Part shown: positions 54,901 through 64,000 of the stretch, in pieces
Numbering within the stretch: position 1 is the stretch's first letter
How the letters are laid out: each line of letters begins with the position of its first letter
DNA from: Leucobacter sp. G161
GTDB taxonomy: Bacteria > Actinomycetota > Actinomycetes > Actinomycetales > Microbacteriaceae
Direction: 5' to 3'
Assembly: GCF_001482305.1 (NCBI RefSeq)
Contig: NZ_LOHP01000014.1
Span: 1-64,000, forward strand
Length of the DNA stretch: 64,000 bases
Notes under the pieces: model-generated
What the model saw: only the letters and a program-made list of their open reading frames with translations
Database searches by the model: none
Told to the model about the DNA's origin: nothing
Program-made: the position numbers and the translations under genes

Positions 54901-55955
54901 GCGGCAGGAATCTCAATCGTGCGTGCAACCTTGCCGCCACGGATTGCGGCCGCCGGGATGAAGTCCTCGAAGACACCAGCGGATGCATCGGTCTTGTAGT
55001 TCTCAACGAGCTTCTTGTCGATGATCCCGATGTAGGCTCCGCCGTCCGGCCGTCCGCTCGGAGTCGCGTCGCCGGCGCGCATGACGATCTCGTCCGCAGC
55101 GACAGCAACTGTCAGCCCTGTCTTCGAAGCTGCCGATACCGAGGCGGAAACCTTCGCCTTCGGGGATTCGGGAGTGGTCGTTGGCTTGTCGACCACTGCG
55201 ACAACTGCCTCCGCGGAAACCGAACCGTTGAATACAGCCGGATCGGCGGGAGCAAAGGAAGCAGTGAAGCTCTGGTTGCCCACCGTGAGTGCCGGAGTGA
55301 CGAGCGATGCGCCGCCAGCGGTGACCACCTGCGGCTCCCCCAGCTGGCTGCCGTTTGCGGCGAAAGTGACCGTTCCGGCGGCGTCCGCGGGCGCGACGCT
55401 CGCATTGAGAGTGACCGTCGCACCGACCTCGACCGACGCCGCGGAAGCGCTCAGAGTGGTGCTCGTGCCCGTCGGCTCGACGACCGGCTGCGCAACGGTA
55501 ATGCGTGAGAACGAATCCATCGTCCGATCTCTGCCCGAGAGCTGGTGGGCAGCAGACGTTGCCACGTGGTAGTTCACCGAGGGATCCAGCGTGTTTGCCG
55601 GAATCTTGACGGTCGTCGTGAAGCTGCCGGATGCCATCGCACGGGCGGGAACGTAAGCCTGGTCCAGCCAGCCCTCGCTCACCAACGGCCCGCCGCCCTG
55701 CCAGACACTCTCGGGCCCGACGAGCACGTACGCACCAAGCGCGGCCCCGTCGCCAACGAATCCGGTTCCCGTGACCGTGAGCACGTTCTCCACCGAGGGG
55801 TCGAGATTCTCGGCAGGGGACACCGTGATCGAGGGGCCATCGGCTGCATGAGCGGCGGGGACAACCAGCAGTCCGCTCAGTGCAACCAGCAGAGACGTGA
55901 TGATGGCCAGCGCCCTGGCGCCAATGGGCCCGGACTTCTTGGCAAGGGTACTCAC
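51975..55955 (-). CDS. Large HtaA surface protein with four tandem unknown domains (operon A, first gene)
   Basis: A 1326-residue exported protein. Order: signal peptide ending PAAHA (residue 37); beta-sandwich with TVTGTGF and GAYVLVG (about 40-165); Ig-like domain (about 170-262); four tandem modules of about 131 residues (about 265-785), each ending QWDAVFG; HtaA-1 (about 795-945); HtaA-2 (about 985-1132); a beta domain with LVVLYSDPIVLDD (about 1150-1250) shared with the gene at 45579; C-terminal transmembrane helix and short tail. HtaA-1 keeps the ligand set (FVNYIEN, FEAHEGA, FQNYPAGE); HtaA-2 has Tyr and His (FKGYVTG, FTGHKGL) but not the last Tyr. GTG 55955 is preferred because GAGGAG lies about 9 nt upstream; a longer frame to 56021 lacks a site. 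Likely the outermost heme or hemoprotein receptor (inference). Confidence 0.9.
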   Translation of the reverse strand: MSTLAKKSGPIGARALAIITSLLVALSGLLVVPAAHAADGPSITVSPAENLDPSVENVLTVTGTGFVGDGAALGAYVLVGPESVWQGGGPLVSEGWLDQAYVPARAMASGSFTTTVKIPANTLDPSVNYHVATSAAHQLSGRDRTMDSFSRITVAQPVVEPTGTSTTLSASAASVEVGATVTLNASVAPADAAGTVTFAANGSQLGEPQVVTAGGASLVTPALTVGNQSFTASFAPADPAVFNGSVSAEAVVAVVDKPTTTPESPKAKVSASVSAASKTGLTVAVAADEIVMRAGDATPSGRPDGGAYIGIIDKKLVENYKTDASAGVFEDFIPAAAIRGGKVARTIEIPAADLQRGTEYVAVMWRAHGFLDDDRFLGQADLAVTPAQWDAVFGASQARVSASVTDASAEGLRVSATIENIVLRAAADVPDTGKDDQGVYVGIIEKDRVKEYGSSADAGAAEDFAYKMFIKDGKVTRDIKVSAAKLDRSKEYVAVSWRAHGLLNDSRYLGQADLAVTPAQWDAVFGPKPSISATVTAASAEGLRVSATIENIVLRAAADVPDTGKDDQGVYVGIIEKDRVNEYATDAAAGAAQDFAYKMFIKDGKVTRDISVPAEKLDRTKEYVAVSWLAHGMMIDSRYLGQANLAVTPAQWDAVFGQLPKVTASVTDASAEGLRVSATIENIVLRAAADVPDTGKDDQGVYVGIIEKDRVKEYSSSADAGAAEDFAYKMFIKDGKVTRELKVPAAKLDRSKEYVAVSWLAHGLLNDSRYLGQADLAVTSAQWDAVFGGVVVTPGDGDLQWGIFGRFVNYIENIAGGKVQVLGAASRSGNTFVFPQIKGGDWNPESQAGTVPYGGGVSFEAHEGALQLSILDPKIKITGPKSAVMTAKVNGKVQPLVDIDLSKATKTTGKNGEVTWKKATAKLRAESVLAFQNYPAGERFDDVSFTVGAGKDGGTTTPVPPTKPVVKPKPKPQPKPVGTSSSQQAGSLSWGISSGFKGYVTGRIAKGAISTSGVGSSGGAYMFPQADGGSWNAKAQTGSVQFSGVVTFTGHKGLLTETFANPVITITGPTSGTISAGGRSFGLNLGAASKTVGAGGEVTWSGVPVNGSISGGGNTGGGASGGGSFAVDPLSFTVGAPSSAQFGSTTQTEQKAARVAAATPPATTGIRVITPADELVPGGEIEFAAPGFEVDERDILVVLYSDPIVLDDKAGANSFGEVRWIGTLPEDLEPGEHTITLQGSTDAGAVIKVVEKTKKKAKPVIEQGTVEASAQPQQAAAAIADPTSGPVWMWWVGAGALIALAGAMGALVVNQRRNSANATVDTSSTR
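53594..55170 (-). repeat. Four tandem 393-396 bp repeats inside the large hta gene
   Basis: Phase marker GGCGTCCC (or TGCGTCCC) recurs at 53601, 53994, 54387 and 54783, a period of 393, 393 and 396 bp. Copies 2-4 (53601-54782) are nearly identical in protein; copy 1 (54783-55170) is diverged, with only the ends (AHGFLDDDRFLGQADLAVTP) conserved. Confidence 0.85.
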
Positions 55956-56028
55956 TACGAGTTTCTCCTCATAAATATTTGTGCCTAATTTGGCGCCTGG
56001 ATGACACAGCTTTGACTTCACATCGGAC

Positions 56029-56047
56029 CGGAGTAAGGCTTACCTCA
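56029..56047 (-). promoter_or_regulatory. Iron-box-like palindrome upstream of hta operon A
   Basis: On the minus strand TGAGGTAAGCCTTACTCCG; 13 of 19 positions match the DtxR/IdeR consensus, with one half nearly perfect (plus strand AAGGCTTACCT). It is 74 bp upstream of GTG 55955. Confidence 0.55.
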
Positions 56048-56066
56048 CTCCATACACAATTCAATA

Positions 56067-56094
56067 GTCTGACGAATATCGTCTGACGATGCAA
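56067..56094 (-). promoter_or_regulatory. Shared upstream element, operon A copy
   Basis: Perfect 9-bp direct repeat GTCTGACGA at 56067-56075 and 56081-56089, start-to-start 14 bp; ATCGTCTGACGATGCAA at 56078-56094 is itself a palindrome (ATCGTC-T-GACGAT) and matches the operon B element. It lies 31 bp upstream of the iron box. Confidence 0.55.
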
Positions 56095-56190
56095 GCCGCA
56101 GGTCTGACCTGTGAGTCAGCTTCGAGGAAATCAGGTCCATTCAGCCCCTTTGCGTATGCTTGGAAGACGCGTTTTTCTACGGAGGTCACC

Positions 56191-56613
56191 ATGTCTGCAA
56201 TCGGCGAAGGCAACTACCCGTTCCAGCTCAGCGAGAGCGAGTGGCGTGAGCGTCTCACCCCTGACGAGTACGCAATCCTGCGGGAAGCAGCGACCGAACG
56301 CGCGGGCACCGGCGAGCTCTTGGGGCAGTGGGGCGACGGGCTCTACTCGTGCCGTGGCTGCGGCGCAGAACTGTTTCAGAGCGGCACCAAGTTCGAGTCG
56401 CACTGCGGCTGGCCCAGCTTTTACGACAGCATCAATCCCGACGCGGTCGAGCTCCTCGAGGACACGACGCTCGGGCAGGTCCGCACAGAGGTGCGTTGCG
56501 CCAACTGCGGGTCGCACCTCGGACACGTGTTCCCCGACGGCTTCGGCACCCCAACCGGGAACCGGTTCTGCATGAACTCGCTCGCACTCGGCTTCGACGG
56601 CCCGGGAGCGTAA
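56191..56613 (+). CDS. msrB: Peptide-methionine (R)-S-oxide reductase
   Basis: Repairs oxidised methionine. The 140-residue enzyme has two zinc CxxC pairs (YSCRGCGAELF, VRCANCGSHLGH), FESHCGWPSFY, and the catalytic cysteine in GNRFCMNSLAL. ATG 56191 has GGAGG 6 nt upstream and begins a usual MsrB N-terminus; the longer frame is intergenic. Convergent with the DMT transporter across only 6 bp. Confidence 0.96.
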   Translation: MSAIGEGNYPFQLSESEWRERLTPDEYAILREAATERAGTGELLGQWGDGLYSCRGCGAELFQSGTKFESHCGWPSFYDSINPDAVELLEDTTLGQVRTEVRCANCGSHLGHVFPDGFGTPTGNRFCMNSLALGFDGPGA

Positions 56614-56619
56614 CGAACG

Positions 56620-57561
56620 CTAGCCGCGCTTCAGCGGCTTGCTCGGGAAGGCTGCAGTCACCACGGCGACGAGGGCGATGGCTGTTCCTGCGACGAGCGC
56701 AGGAGTGAGCCCACCGGCCAGCGGAAAGCCGATCTCAAACGCGACTGCGGCGACGAGCTGGCCAGCAACATTCGACATGCTCAGCAGCAGCACACCCGCG
56801 CGGCGCACGAGCACCGATGCGACCGCGATAAAGATCACCCCGATAACGCCGCCCCCGTAGAGCCAGAACTGCGTCGGCCACCCCGACGGCCAGCCGCTCA
56901 CGAGCACCGAGACAGCGGCAGCAGCGACGAGCAGCACCGCTCCGACAAGGAAGTTCATAAAGGTCGCTGTCACCGCGCTCTCGGCTGCGGCGCGCACCAA
57001 CCCATTGACCATGGACTGCGCTGCCACTCCGACGCCAACGAAGACCGGAACGAGCACGAGCAGCACGAGTCCGCCGTCGAAGCTCGCTGCGACGGTCACG
57101 CCGACGGCGACAATCGCGAGACCCGCCCCGACCAGTCGTGTGGGCGACGCATAGATGCGGCCGCTCGGGCCGAGGCCCAGTCTGTCGAGGATGAGCCCGC
57201 CTGATACCTGCCCGGCAACGATGCCGACCGTGAACAACGCGACGCCGGTGATCGGCGCGATAAGCCCCTGGTTGAGCACAAAGAGCGCTCCCCCTACCCC
57301 GCCGAACATCGCCCAGACGGGGAGCTTGCCGGCGGCAACCTGGGTCCGCATGAGAGCGAGGCCGCGTCGCCCGCGTCTCGAGACCAACAGGGCAAGGCAC
57401 ATGACGATGAGCCCACCGCTGAACGCAATCGCGGCGGCAACGAACCCGTTTCCGATTTCTTTCGAAAGCCCTCCCGTGACGCGGGACTGCAGGGCTACGA
57501 GAACGCCCGCCAGACCAGATCCAACCAGGGCTGCCGCGAGCTGTACTTTGGGGTGCGCCAT
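56620..57561 (-). CDS. DMT-family transporter (YdcZ/DUF606-like, fused halves)
   Basis: A 313-residue membrane protein with about ten helices made of two similar halves, each beginning with a helix followed by a NGFVAAAIAFSGG / SAVTATFMNFLVG motif, characteristic of DUF606 (YdcZ) domains. Start at ATG 57561: TATAGT at 57570-57575 ends 8 bases before it, so the mRNA is likely leaderless. Longer in-frame starts run into the hairpin. Substrate unknown. Confidence 0.82.
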   Translation of the reverse strand: MAHPKVQLAAALVGSGLAGVLVALQSRVTGGLSKEIGNGFVAAAIAFSGGLIVMCLALLVSRRGRRGLALMRTQVAAGKLPVWAMFGGVGGALFVLNQGLIAPITGVALFTVGIVAGQVSGGLILDRLGLGPSGRIYASPTRLVGAGLAIVAVGVTVAASFDGGLVLLVLVPVFVGVGVAAQSMVNGLVRAAAESAVTATFMNFLVGAVLLVAAAAVSVLVSGWPSGWPTQFWLYGGGVIGVIFIAVASVLVRRAGVLLLSMSNVAGQLVAAVAFEIGFPLAGGLTPALVAGTAIALVAVVTAAFPSKPLKRG

Positions 57562-57629
57562 TAGGCCCACTATAGCTGCTGCGCACCGCACCGTCGCGCC
57601 TGGGACCGCACCGTGCGTCCCCGCACACG

Positions 57630-57659
57630 ACGAAGGCCCCGCGTGTGCGGGGCCTTCGT
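57630..57659 (-). terminator. GC-rich hairpin between the DMT gene and tRNA-Thr
   Basis: 13-bp stem ACGAAGGCCCCGC / GCGGGGCCTTCGT with loop GTGT. No T-run on either side. Possibly terminates the tRNA-Thr transcript. Confidence 0.5.
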
Positions 57660-57695
57660 GGGCTTGCGCGGCATCACGCCGCAGCACTCCCAGGA

Positions 57696-57716
57696 GAAGA
57701 ACACAGCGTGTTCTTC
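57696..57716 (-). terminator. Small hairpin just after tRNA-Thr
   Basis: GAAGAACAC-AGC-GTGTTCTTC, perfect 9-bp stem starting 3 bp beyond the tRNA 3' end on the minus strand. It may be a processing or termination signal. Confidence 0.45.
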
Positions 57717-57718
57717 AT

Positions 57719-57794
57719 TGGAGCCCCCTATCGGACTCGAACCGATCACCTGCAGTTTACAAGGCTGCTGCTCTACCAGATGAGCTAAGGAGGC
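57719..57794 (-). tRNA. tRNA-Thr (UGU)
   Basis: Minus strand: acceptor GCCTCCT with AGGGGGC, D arm GCTC...GAGC, anticodon loop CTTGTAA (anticodon TGT), T arm ATCGGTTCGAGTCCGAT, encoded CCA. The base pair next to the anticodon loop is C-A, a small irregularity. Confidence 0.92.
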
Positions 57795-57839
57795 ACTGGG
57801 GCGGCCGAAGCCGCCCCTCCGATCTTAGTCGGATTTTTG

Positions 57840-58793
57840 TTAGTCCGTTGCCGACTCGGCGGCACCGGCCTGTTCAATCTCACCCTTGATCTTCAGCATG
57901 AAGGTCTCGAGCGAGCCATCGCGGGCTTCGTTCCACTGCTGGCCGTTCACGAGCACAAGCGGGGTCGAGACGAGACGCTGCGGGCCGCCCTCGGGCTGGA
58001 GCTCGGTTGCGCTCTGCGGCATCAGCAGACGCTGGCCCTCAGCGAGGCCGGAAATGCCCTCGCTGGCCTTCGTGTAGTTCTCGGTGAAGAACGCACTGAA
58101 GGGGCGATCCTGGATGCAGCTCTTGAGCTCCTTCGTGGGCTCGGCGCCTGCCGCCTCAGCCTGCTTCAGCAGCTCCTTGTCGTCGAGACCAGGGGTACCC
58201 TCGCCGGGCTGTACCTCGGGGCTGAGCAGTGCCTTGTGCAGCTCGAACGCGGCGTCGGGCTGCTGCTCGACGACGCAGCCAAATGCGTTTGCCGCGCGTG
58301 TGGAGTACTTGGTGCCGAGCGATTGACCGTCGAGGAAGTTGATCGGGTAGATCGCGAGGTTCGCGTCACCCGAGCCAACGTAGTTCTCGAGCATGACGCC
58401 GTTCTGCGCCTCGAAGTTGCCACAGGCCGGGCACATGTAGTCGACGTAGACCGCGATGTCGAGCGGGAGCTCGTCGCGGTTCGTCTTCGGCGCCACGCGC
58501 TTCTCAGTCGGGTCAGCGAGCGCCTTCGAAGGAACGACCTTGAGGTCCTTCGTGAAGACCACTGCGCCGGAGTTCATGTTCGCGGGCCCGGGGCCCGCAG
58601 GCTTGAGCGACTGGGTCAGCACGAGGCCGACGATTGCGAGAACCGCTACGACGCCGAGAACGACCCCACCCTGAATGTATAGGCGGCGACGCTTCTCGCG
58701 TTTCTTCTCTGCCTCACGAGCCAGGCGTGCCTGTTCGCGCGCTTGCGCACGGCGCTCGTTCTTCGACAGTCGCGACGTGGTGTCATTCGACAT
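57840..58793 (-). CDS. DsbA-like thioredoxin-fold membrane protein
   Basis: A 317-residue protein: basic cytoplasmic N-terminus with charged coiled segment (NERRAQAREQARLAREAEKK), one transmembrane helix (about residues 38-60), and an extracytoplasmic DsbA/thioredoxin domain with active site VDYMCPACGNFE (CPAC) and a cis-Pro region in VSTPLVLVNG. It likely forms or exchanges disulfides outside the membrane. ATG 58793 has AGGAGG upstream; longer frames pass through that site. It lies 67 bp after secA on the same strand in reverse order (downstream gene is this one? it is transcribed after secA). Confidence 0.88.
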   Translation of the reverse strand: MSNDTTSRLSKNERRAQAREQARLAREAEKKREKRRRLYIQGGVVLGVVAVLAIVGLVLTQSLKPAGPGPANMNSGAVVFTKDLKVVPSKALADPTEKRVAPKTNRDELPLDIAVYVDYMCPACGNFEAQNGVMLENYVGSGDANLAIYPINFLDGQSLGTKYSTRAANAFGCVVEQQPDAAFELHKALLSPEVQPGEGTPGLDDKELLKQAEAAGAEPTKELKSCIQDRPFSAFFTENYTKASEGISGLAEGQRLLMPQSATELQPEGGPQRLVSTPLVLVNGQQWNEARDGSLETFMLKIKGEIEQAGAAESATD

Positions 58794-58860
58794 AGTTAGG
58801 TTTCCTCCTGAGACACACCGGGTTCGGCGAGGGTTTGCTTGCGGCGCTATCGCGCGTCCG

Positions 58861-61617
<2,757 letters not shown>

Positions 61618-61740
61618 GTTGTGTCTCCTGTACGGTAGTGCGCGATGAGCTGCGGAGCAGAGGCATCGTCGTTGCCTAATTGTGACAACTCCTCAGCTTA
61701 GCAACGGCTGTGAGCATTGCGCTGGGAATTCCTTCCTTAA

Positions 61741-61755
61741 TTTGAATGATTCAAA
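61741..61755 (+). promoter_or_regulatory. Fur/CatR-type operator of the fur-katA operon
   Basis: Perfect inverted repeat TTTGAAT-G-ATTCAAA, overlapping the -35 region (TTGAAT, 61742-61747); -10 is TACAAT (61764-61769). The sequence resembles the FurA/CatR boxes of Mycobacterium and Streptomyces, so the encoded regulator probably represses its own operon. Confidence 0.75.
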
Positions 61756-61775
61756 ATAAGGGCTACAATGGAGGC

Positions 61776-62234
61776 ATGCCCACCACTCATCACGCCACAG
61801 AGTCAGCGGCCCGGCTCAACGCCGCCGGCCTGCGCTCCACGGCGCCACGGCGGGCTGTGCTTGATGCCCTCCAGCCGGGCGGGCACCTCGACGCGAGCGA
61901 GCTCTACGAGCGCCTCCGCGGCGAACTTCCCGGCACCTCGCTGCAGGCGGTCTACGGCGTCCTCACTGCCCTGACTGAGGCAAATCTCGTGCGGCGAATC
62001 ACGCCGGCAGGCGGATCCGCGAGGTACGAGGCGCGTGTTGGCGACAATCATCACCATCTGCTGTGCGGCTCCTGCGGCCGCCTCGAGGACGTGCAGTGCA
62101 CGGTCGGCGCAGCCCCGTGCTTAACCCCGTCAGACGATCACGGATTCGAGATCACGGCTGCGGAGATCACGTTCCACGGGCTATGCGCCGACTGTGCGAA
62201 CGCCAAGAAGCACATAGAATTTTCCTCCAAATAA
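61776..62234 (+). CDS. Fur-family peroxide/metal-responsive regulator
   Basis: A 152-residue repressor: N-terminal winged helix (LRSTAPRRAVLDALQPGGHL, SLQAVYGVLTALTEANLVRR), metal-site text GDNHHHLLCGSCGRLEDVQC, and HGLCADC, giving CxxC pairs for structural zinc. ATG 61776 is 7 bases after the -10 box, suggesting leaderless translation. Directly followed by catalase, the FurA/CatR-katA arrangement; peroxide sensing is therefore likely. Confidence 0.9.
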   Translation: MPTTHHATESAARLNAAGLRSTAPRRAVLDALQPGGHLDASELYERLRGELPGTSLQAVYGVLTALTEANLVRRITPAGGSARYEARVGDNHHHLLCGSCGRLEDVQCTVGAAPCLTPSDDHGFEITAAEITFHGLCADCANAKKHIEFSSK

Positions 62235-62267
62235 CTTCCATCCGACTCAACCCCCACGAAATGAGAC

Positions 62268-63731
62268 ATGATGACTGAAAAAAAGATCCTGACGACCCAG
62301 ACTGGCACGCCTGTTCCGAGCGACGAGCACTCGCTCACCGTTGGCCCGGACGGCCCCACGGTTCTCCACGACCGCTACCTCCTCGAGAAGCTTGCGTCGT
62401 TCAACCGTGAGCGCGTTCCCGAGCGCAACCCGCACGCCAAGGGCGGCGGCGCATTCGGCGAGTTCGTCGTCACCGAGGATGTCTCGAAGTACACCCGCGC
62501 CGCTGTCTTCCAGCCGGGCGCGAAGGCCGAGACGCTCATCCGCTTCTCGTCGGTTGCTGGCGAGCAGGGCTCGCCCGACACCTGGCGCGATGTGCGCGGC
62601 TTCTCGCTGCGTTTCTACACCGAAGAGGGCAACCTCGACATCGTCGGCAACAACACCCCGACCTTCTTCATCCGCGACGGCATCAAGTTCCCCGACTTCA
62701 TCCACTCGCAGAAGCGCCTGGGCGCATCTGGTCTGCGTGACGCAGACATGCAGTGGGATTTCTGGACCCTTTCGCCCGAGTCGGCGCACCAGGTGACCTA
62801 CCTCATGGGCGACCGCGGCCTCTCGAAGAGCTGGCGCCACCTCAACGGCTACGGTTCGCACACCTACCAGTGGATCAACGCTGAGGGCGAGCGCTTCTGG
62901 GTGAAGTACCACTTCATCTCGCAGCAGGGCGTCGAGCGCCTCTCACCCGAGGAAGCCGAGCAGCTCGCGGGCAGCGATGCTGACTACTACCGCCGCGATC
63001 TCTTCGAGTCGATCGACAAGGGCGACTTCCCGTCGTGGGACGTGTACGTGCAGATCATGCCGTACGAGGAGGCAAAGACCTACCGCTTCAACCCGTTCGA
63101 CCTCACGAAGACCTGGCCGAAGGCGGACTACCCGCGCATCAAGGTCGGCACCTTCACGCTGAACCGCAACCCGGAGAACTTCTTCGCGCAGATTGAGCAG
63201 GCGGCGTTCTCGCCCGGCAACCAGGTGCCCGGCACCGGCATCTCGCCCGACAAGATGCTCATGGCGCGCGTGTTCTCGTACGCCGACGCACACCGCCACC
63301 GCATTGGTACGAACTTCAACCAGCTGCCGGTCAACCAGCCGCACGCTGGTGAAGTGAACAACTACATGCACGAGGGCAGCATGCGCTACCAGTTCAACGG
63401 ACCGGAGCACCGCACCTACTCGCCGAACTCGTACGGCACCCCCGGCGGCCCCGTCGCAGATCCGCTCGCCGGCGTCGAAGGCAGCTGGGAGTCGGACGGC
63501 GCACTCGTGCGTTCGGCGCACACCCTGCGCGCTGACGACGACGACTTCGGCCAGGCAGGCACCCTCTACCGCGACGTGTTCTCGGCAGAGGAGAAGGCCC
63601 GCTTCCAGGAGGTCCTCGGCGGCCAGGCGAAGTCCATCACGGTCGACCGCATCCGCGAGCAGTTCTTCGGCTACTGGACGAACGTCGACGCAGAGCTCGG
63701 CGCGATCCTGCGCGCGAACTACGCAGCGTAA
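62268..63731 (+). CDS. katA: Monofunctional heme catalase
   Basis: Breaks hydrogen peroxide into water and oxygen. The 487-residue, clade-3-size enzyme has the distal His in [17 protein letters not shown], Asn in [14 protein letters not shown], and the proximal heme ligand Tyr in [19 protein letters not shown] 62268 is 33 bp after the Fur-family gene; an in-frame ATG directly follows. It is cotranscribed with its probable regulator. Its heme need links it to the nearby heme-uptake genes. Confidence 0.96.
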   Translation: MMTEKKILTTQTGTPVPSDEHSLTVGPDGPTVLHDRYLLEKLASFNRERVPERNPHAKGGGAFGEFVVTEDVSKYTRAAVFQPGAKAETLIRFSSVAGEQGSPDTWRDVRGFSLRFYTEEGNLDIVGNNTPTFFIRDGIKFPDFIHSQKRLGASGLRDADMQWDFWTLSPESAHQVTYLMGDRGLSKSWRHLNGYGSHTYQWINAEGERFWVKYHFISQQGVERLSPEEAEQLAGSDADYYRRDLFESIDKGDFPSWDVYVQIMPYEEAKTYRFNPFDLTKTWPKADYPRIKVGTFTLNRNPENFFAQIEQAAFSPGNQVPGTGISPDKMLMARVFSYADAHRHRIGTNFNQLPVNQPHAGEVNNYMHEGSMRYQFNGPEHRTYSPNSYGTPGGPVADPLAGVEGSWESDGALVRSAHTLRADDDDFGQAGTLYRDVFSAEEKARFQEVLGGQAKSITVDRIREQFFGYWTNVDAELGAILRANYAA

Positions 63732-63745
63732 CCGTTCACGCGAGT

Positions 63746-63776
63746 AACGGGGCCATCCACACGGGTGGCCCCGTTT
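63746..63776 (+). terminator. Terminator after katA
   Basis: AACGGGGCCATCC pairs, with one bulged base, with GGGTGGCCCCGTT, and TTT follows. Confidence 0.7.
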
Positions 63777-63812
63777 CTGCGTTTCCCCCCACAGATCTGA
63801 AATGATGGGCTC

Positions 63813-64000
63813 GTGCAGACTCCGGATACACCCGATCCGCTCGCGCGCGATTGCGCGCTCATTGTGCTGCCGACGTACAACGAGCGGGAATCACTCGAGT
63901 CGGTCGTCGTCGACGTGCTCAGCTGCGCCCCCGAGGCCGACATCCTCATCATTGACGACGCAAGCCCAGACGGCACGGGCCGCATCGCGGATGCGCTCGC
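63813..64000 (+). CDS. Polyprenol-phosphate mannosyltransferase, N-terminal part
   Basis: Only 62 codons are in the window: MQTPDTPDPLARDCALIVLP then TYNERESLESVVVDVL and ILIIDDASPDGTGRIADAL. TYNE and DDxSPDGT are the nucleotide-sugar motifs of family 2 glycosyltransferases of the dolichol-phosphate mannose synthase (Ppm1) type, which load mannose onto polyprenyl phosphate for cell-envelope glycans. Start is GTG 63813; AATGAT (63801-63806) could be the -10 box of a leaderless message. Confidence 0.8.
   Translation, partial: MQTPDTPDPLARDCALIVLPTYNERESLESVVVDVLSCAPEADILIIDDASPDGTGRIADAL

Noticed and set aside
45579-56021. Horizontal transfer of the hta cluster
   Set aside because: Base composition and codon use look similar to the rest of the window, and no integrase, tRNA-adjacent repeat or insertion sequence borders it.

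Overview
The window reads as chromosomal DNA of a high-GC actinobacterium, most likely a Microbacteriaceae member close to Leucobacter. This is inferred from mycothiol synthase next to a GlnR-like regulator, a DUF3073 protein, DtxR/IdeR-type iron boxes, a Streptomyces-type PHO box, several promoters where the -10 box sits right before the start codon, and heme-binding HtaA-domain surface proteins. No phage, plasmid, insertion sequence, rRNA or CRISPR array was seen.

Layout. 1-3051: truncated RND efflux transporter (minus). 3.1-10 kb: DUF445 membrane protein, then a tight cassette of a small Pro/Ala-rich secreted protein, histidine kinase, OmpR-type regulator, SLC13-like anion permease and glycerate kinase, probably an organic-acid (glycerate-type) uptake and use system. 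10-13.4 kb: exported orphan protein, DUF3073, phosphoglycerate mutase, YgfZ and two small membrane proteins. 13.5-19.1 kb: glnR, mshD, ppk1, a Nudix/histidine-phosphatase protein and a diacylglycerol-kinase-like protein. 19.3-24.1 kb: a stand-alone class C beta-lactamase-like hydrolase followed by a 1115-residue fusion of an S9 peptidase with a second copy of that hydrolase. 24.2-28.2 kb: pstSCAB under a PHO box, with a one-base frameshift in pstB. 28.2-28.9 kb: non-coding repeat tract. 28.9-38.9 kb: housekeeping and membrane genes, LuxR-type regulator, pdxS, NagZ-like lipoprotein, and tRNA-Lys and tRNA-Ala.

38.9-56.1 kb is the most distinctive region. It holds heme ABC transporter genes (hmuT diverging from hmuUV) and two operons of cell-surface HtaA-domain proteins: operon A (a 1326-residue protein with four tandem copies of an unrecognised ~131-residue module plus two HtaA domains, then a one-domain membrane-anchored protein) and operon B (proteins with one, three and one HtaA domains). 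I count eight HtaA domains. The three promoters carry iron-box-like palindromes, and the two hta promoters share a second 17-bp element about 30 bp further upstream. Together these look like an iron-regulated relay passing heme from surface proteins to HmuTUV. groEL, with two CIRCE operators, and a LytR_C-domain protein sit inside this region.

56.2-64 kb: msrB, DMT-family transporter, tRNA-Thr, DsbA-like thioredoxin protein, secA, a Fur-family regulator with its operator, catalase, and the start of a polyprenol-phosphate mannosyltransferase.
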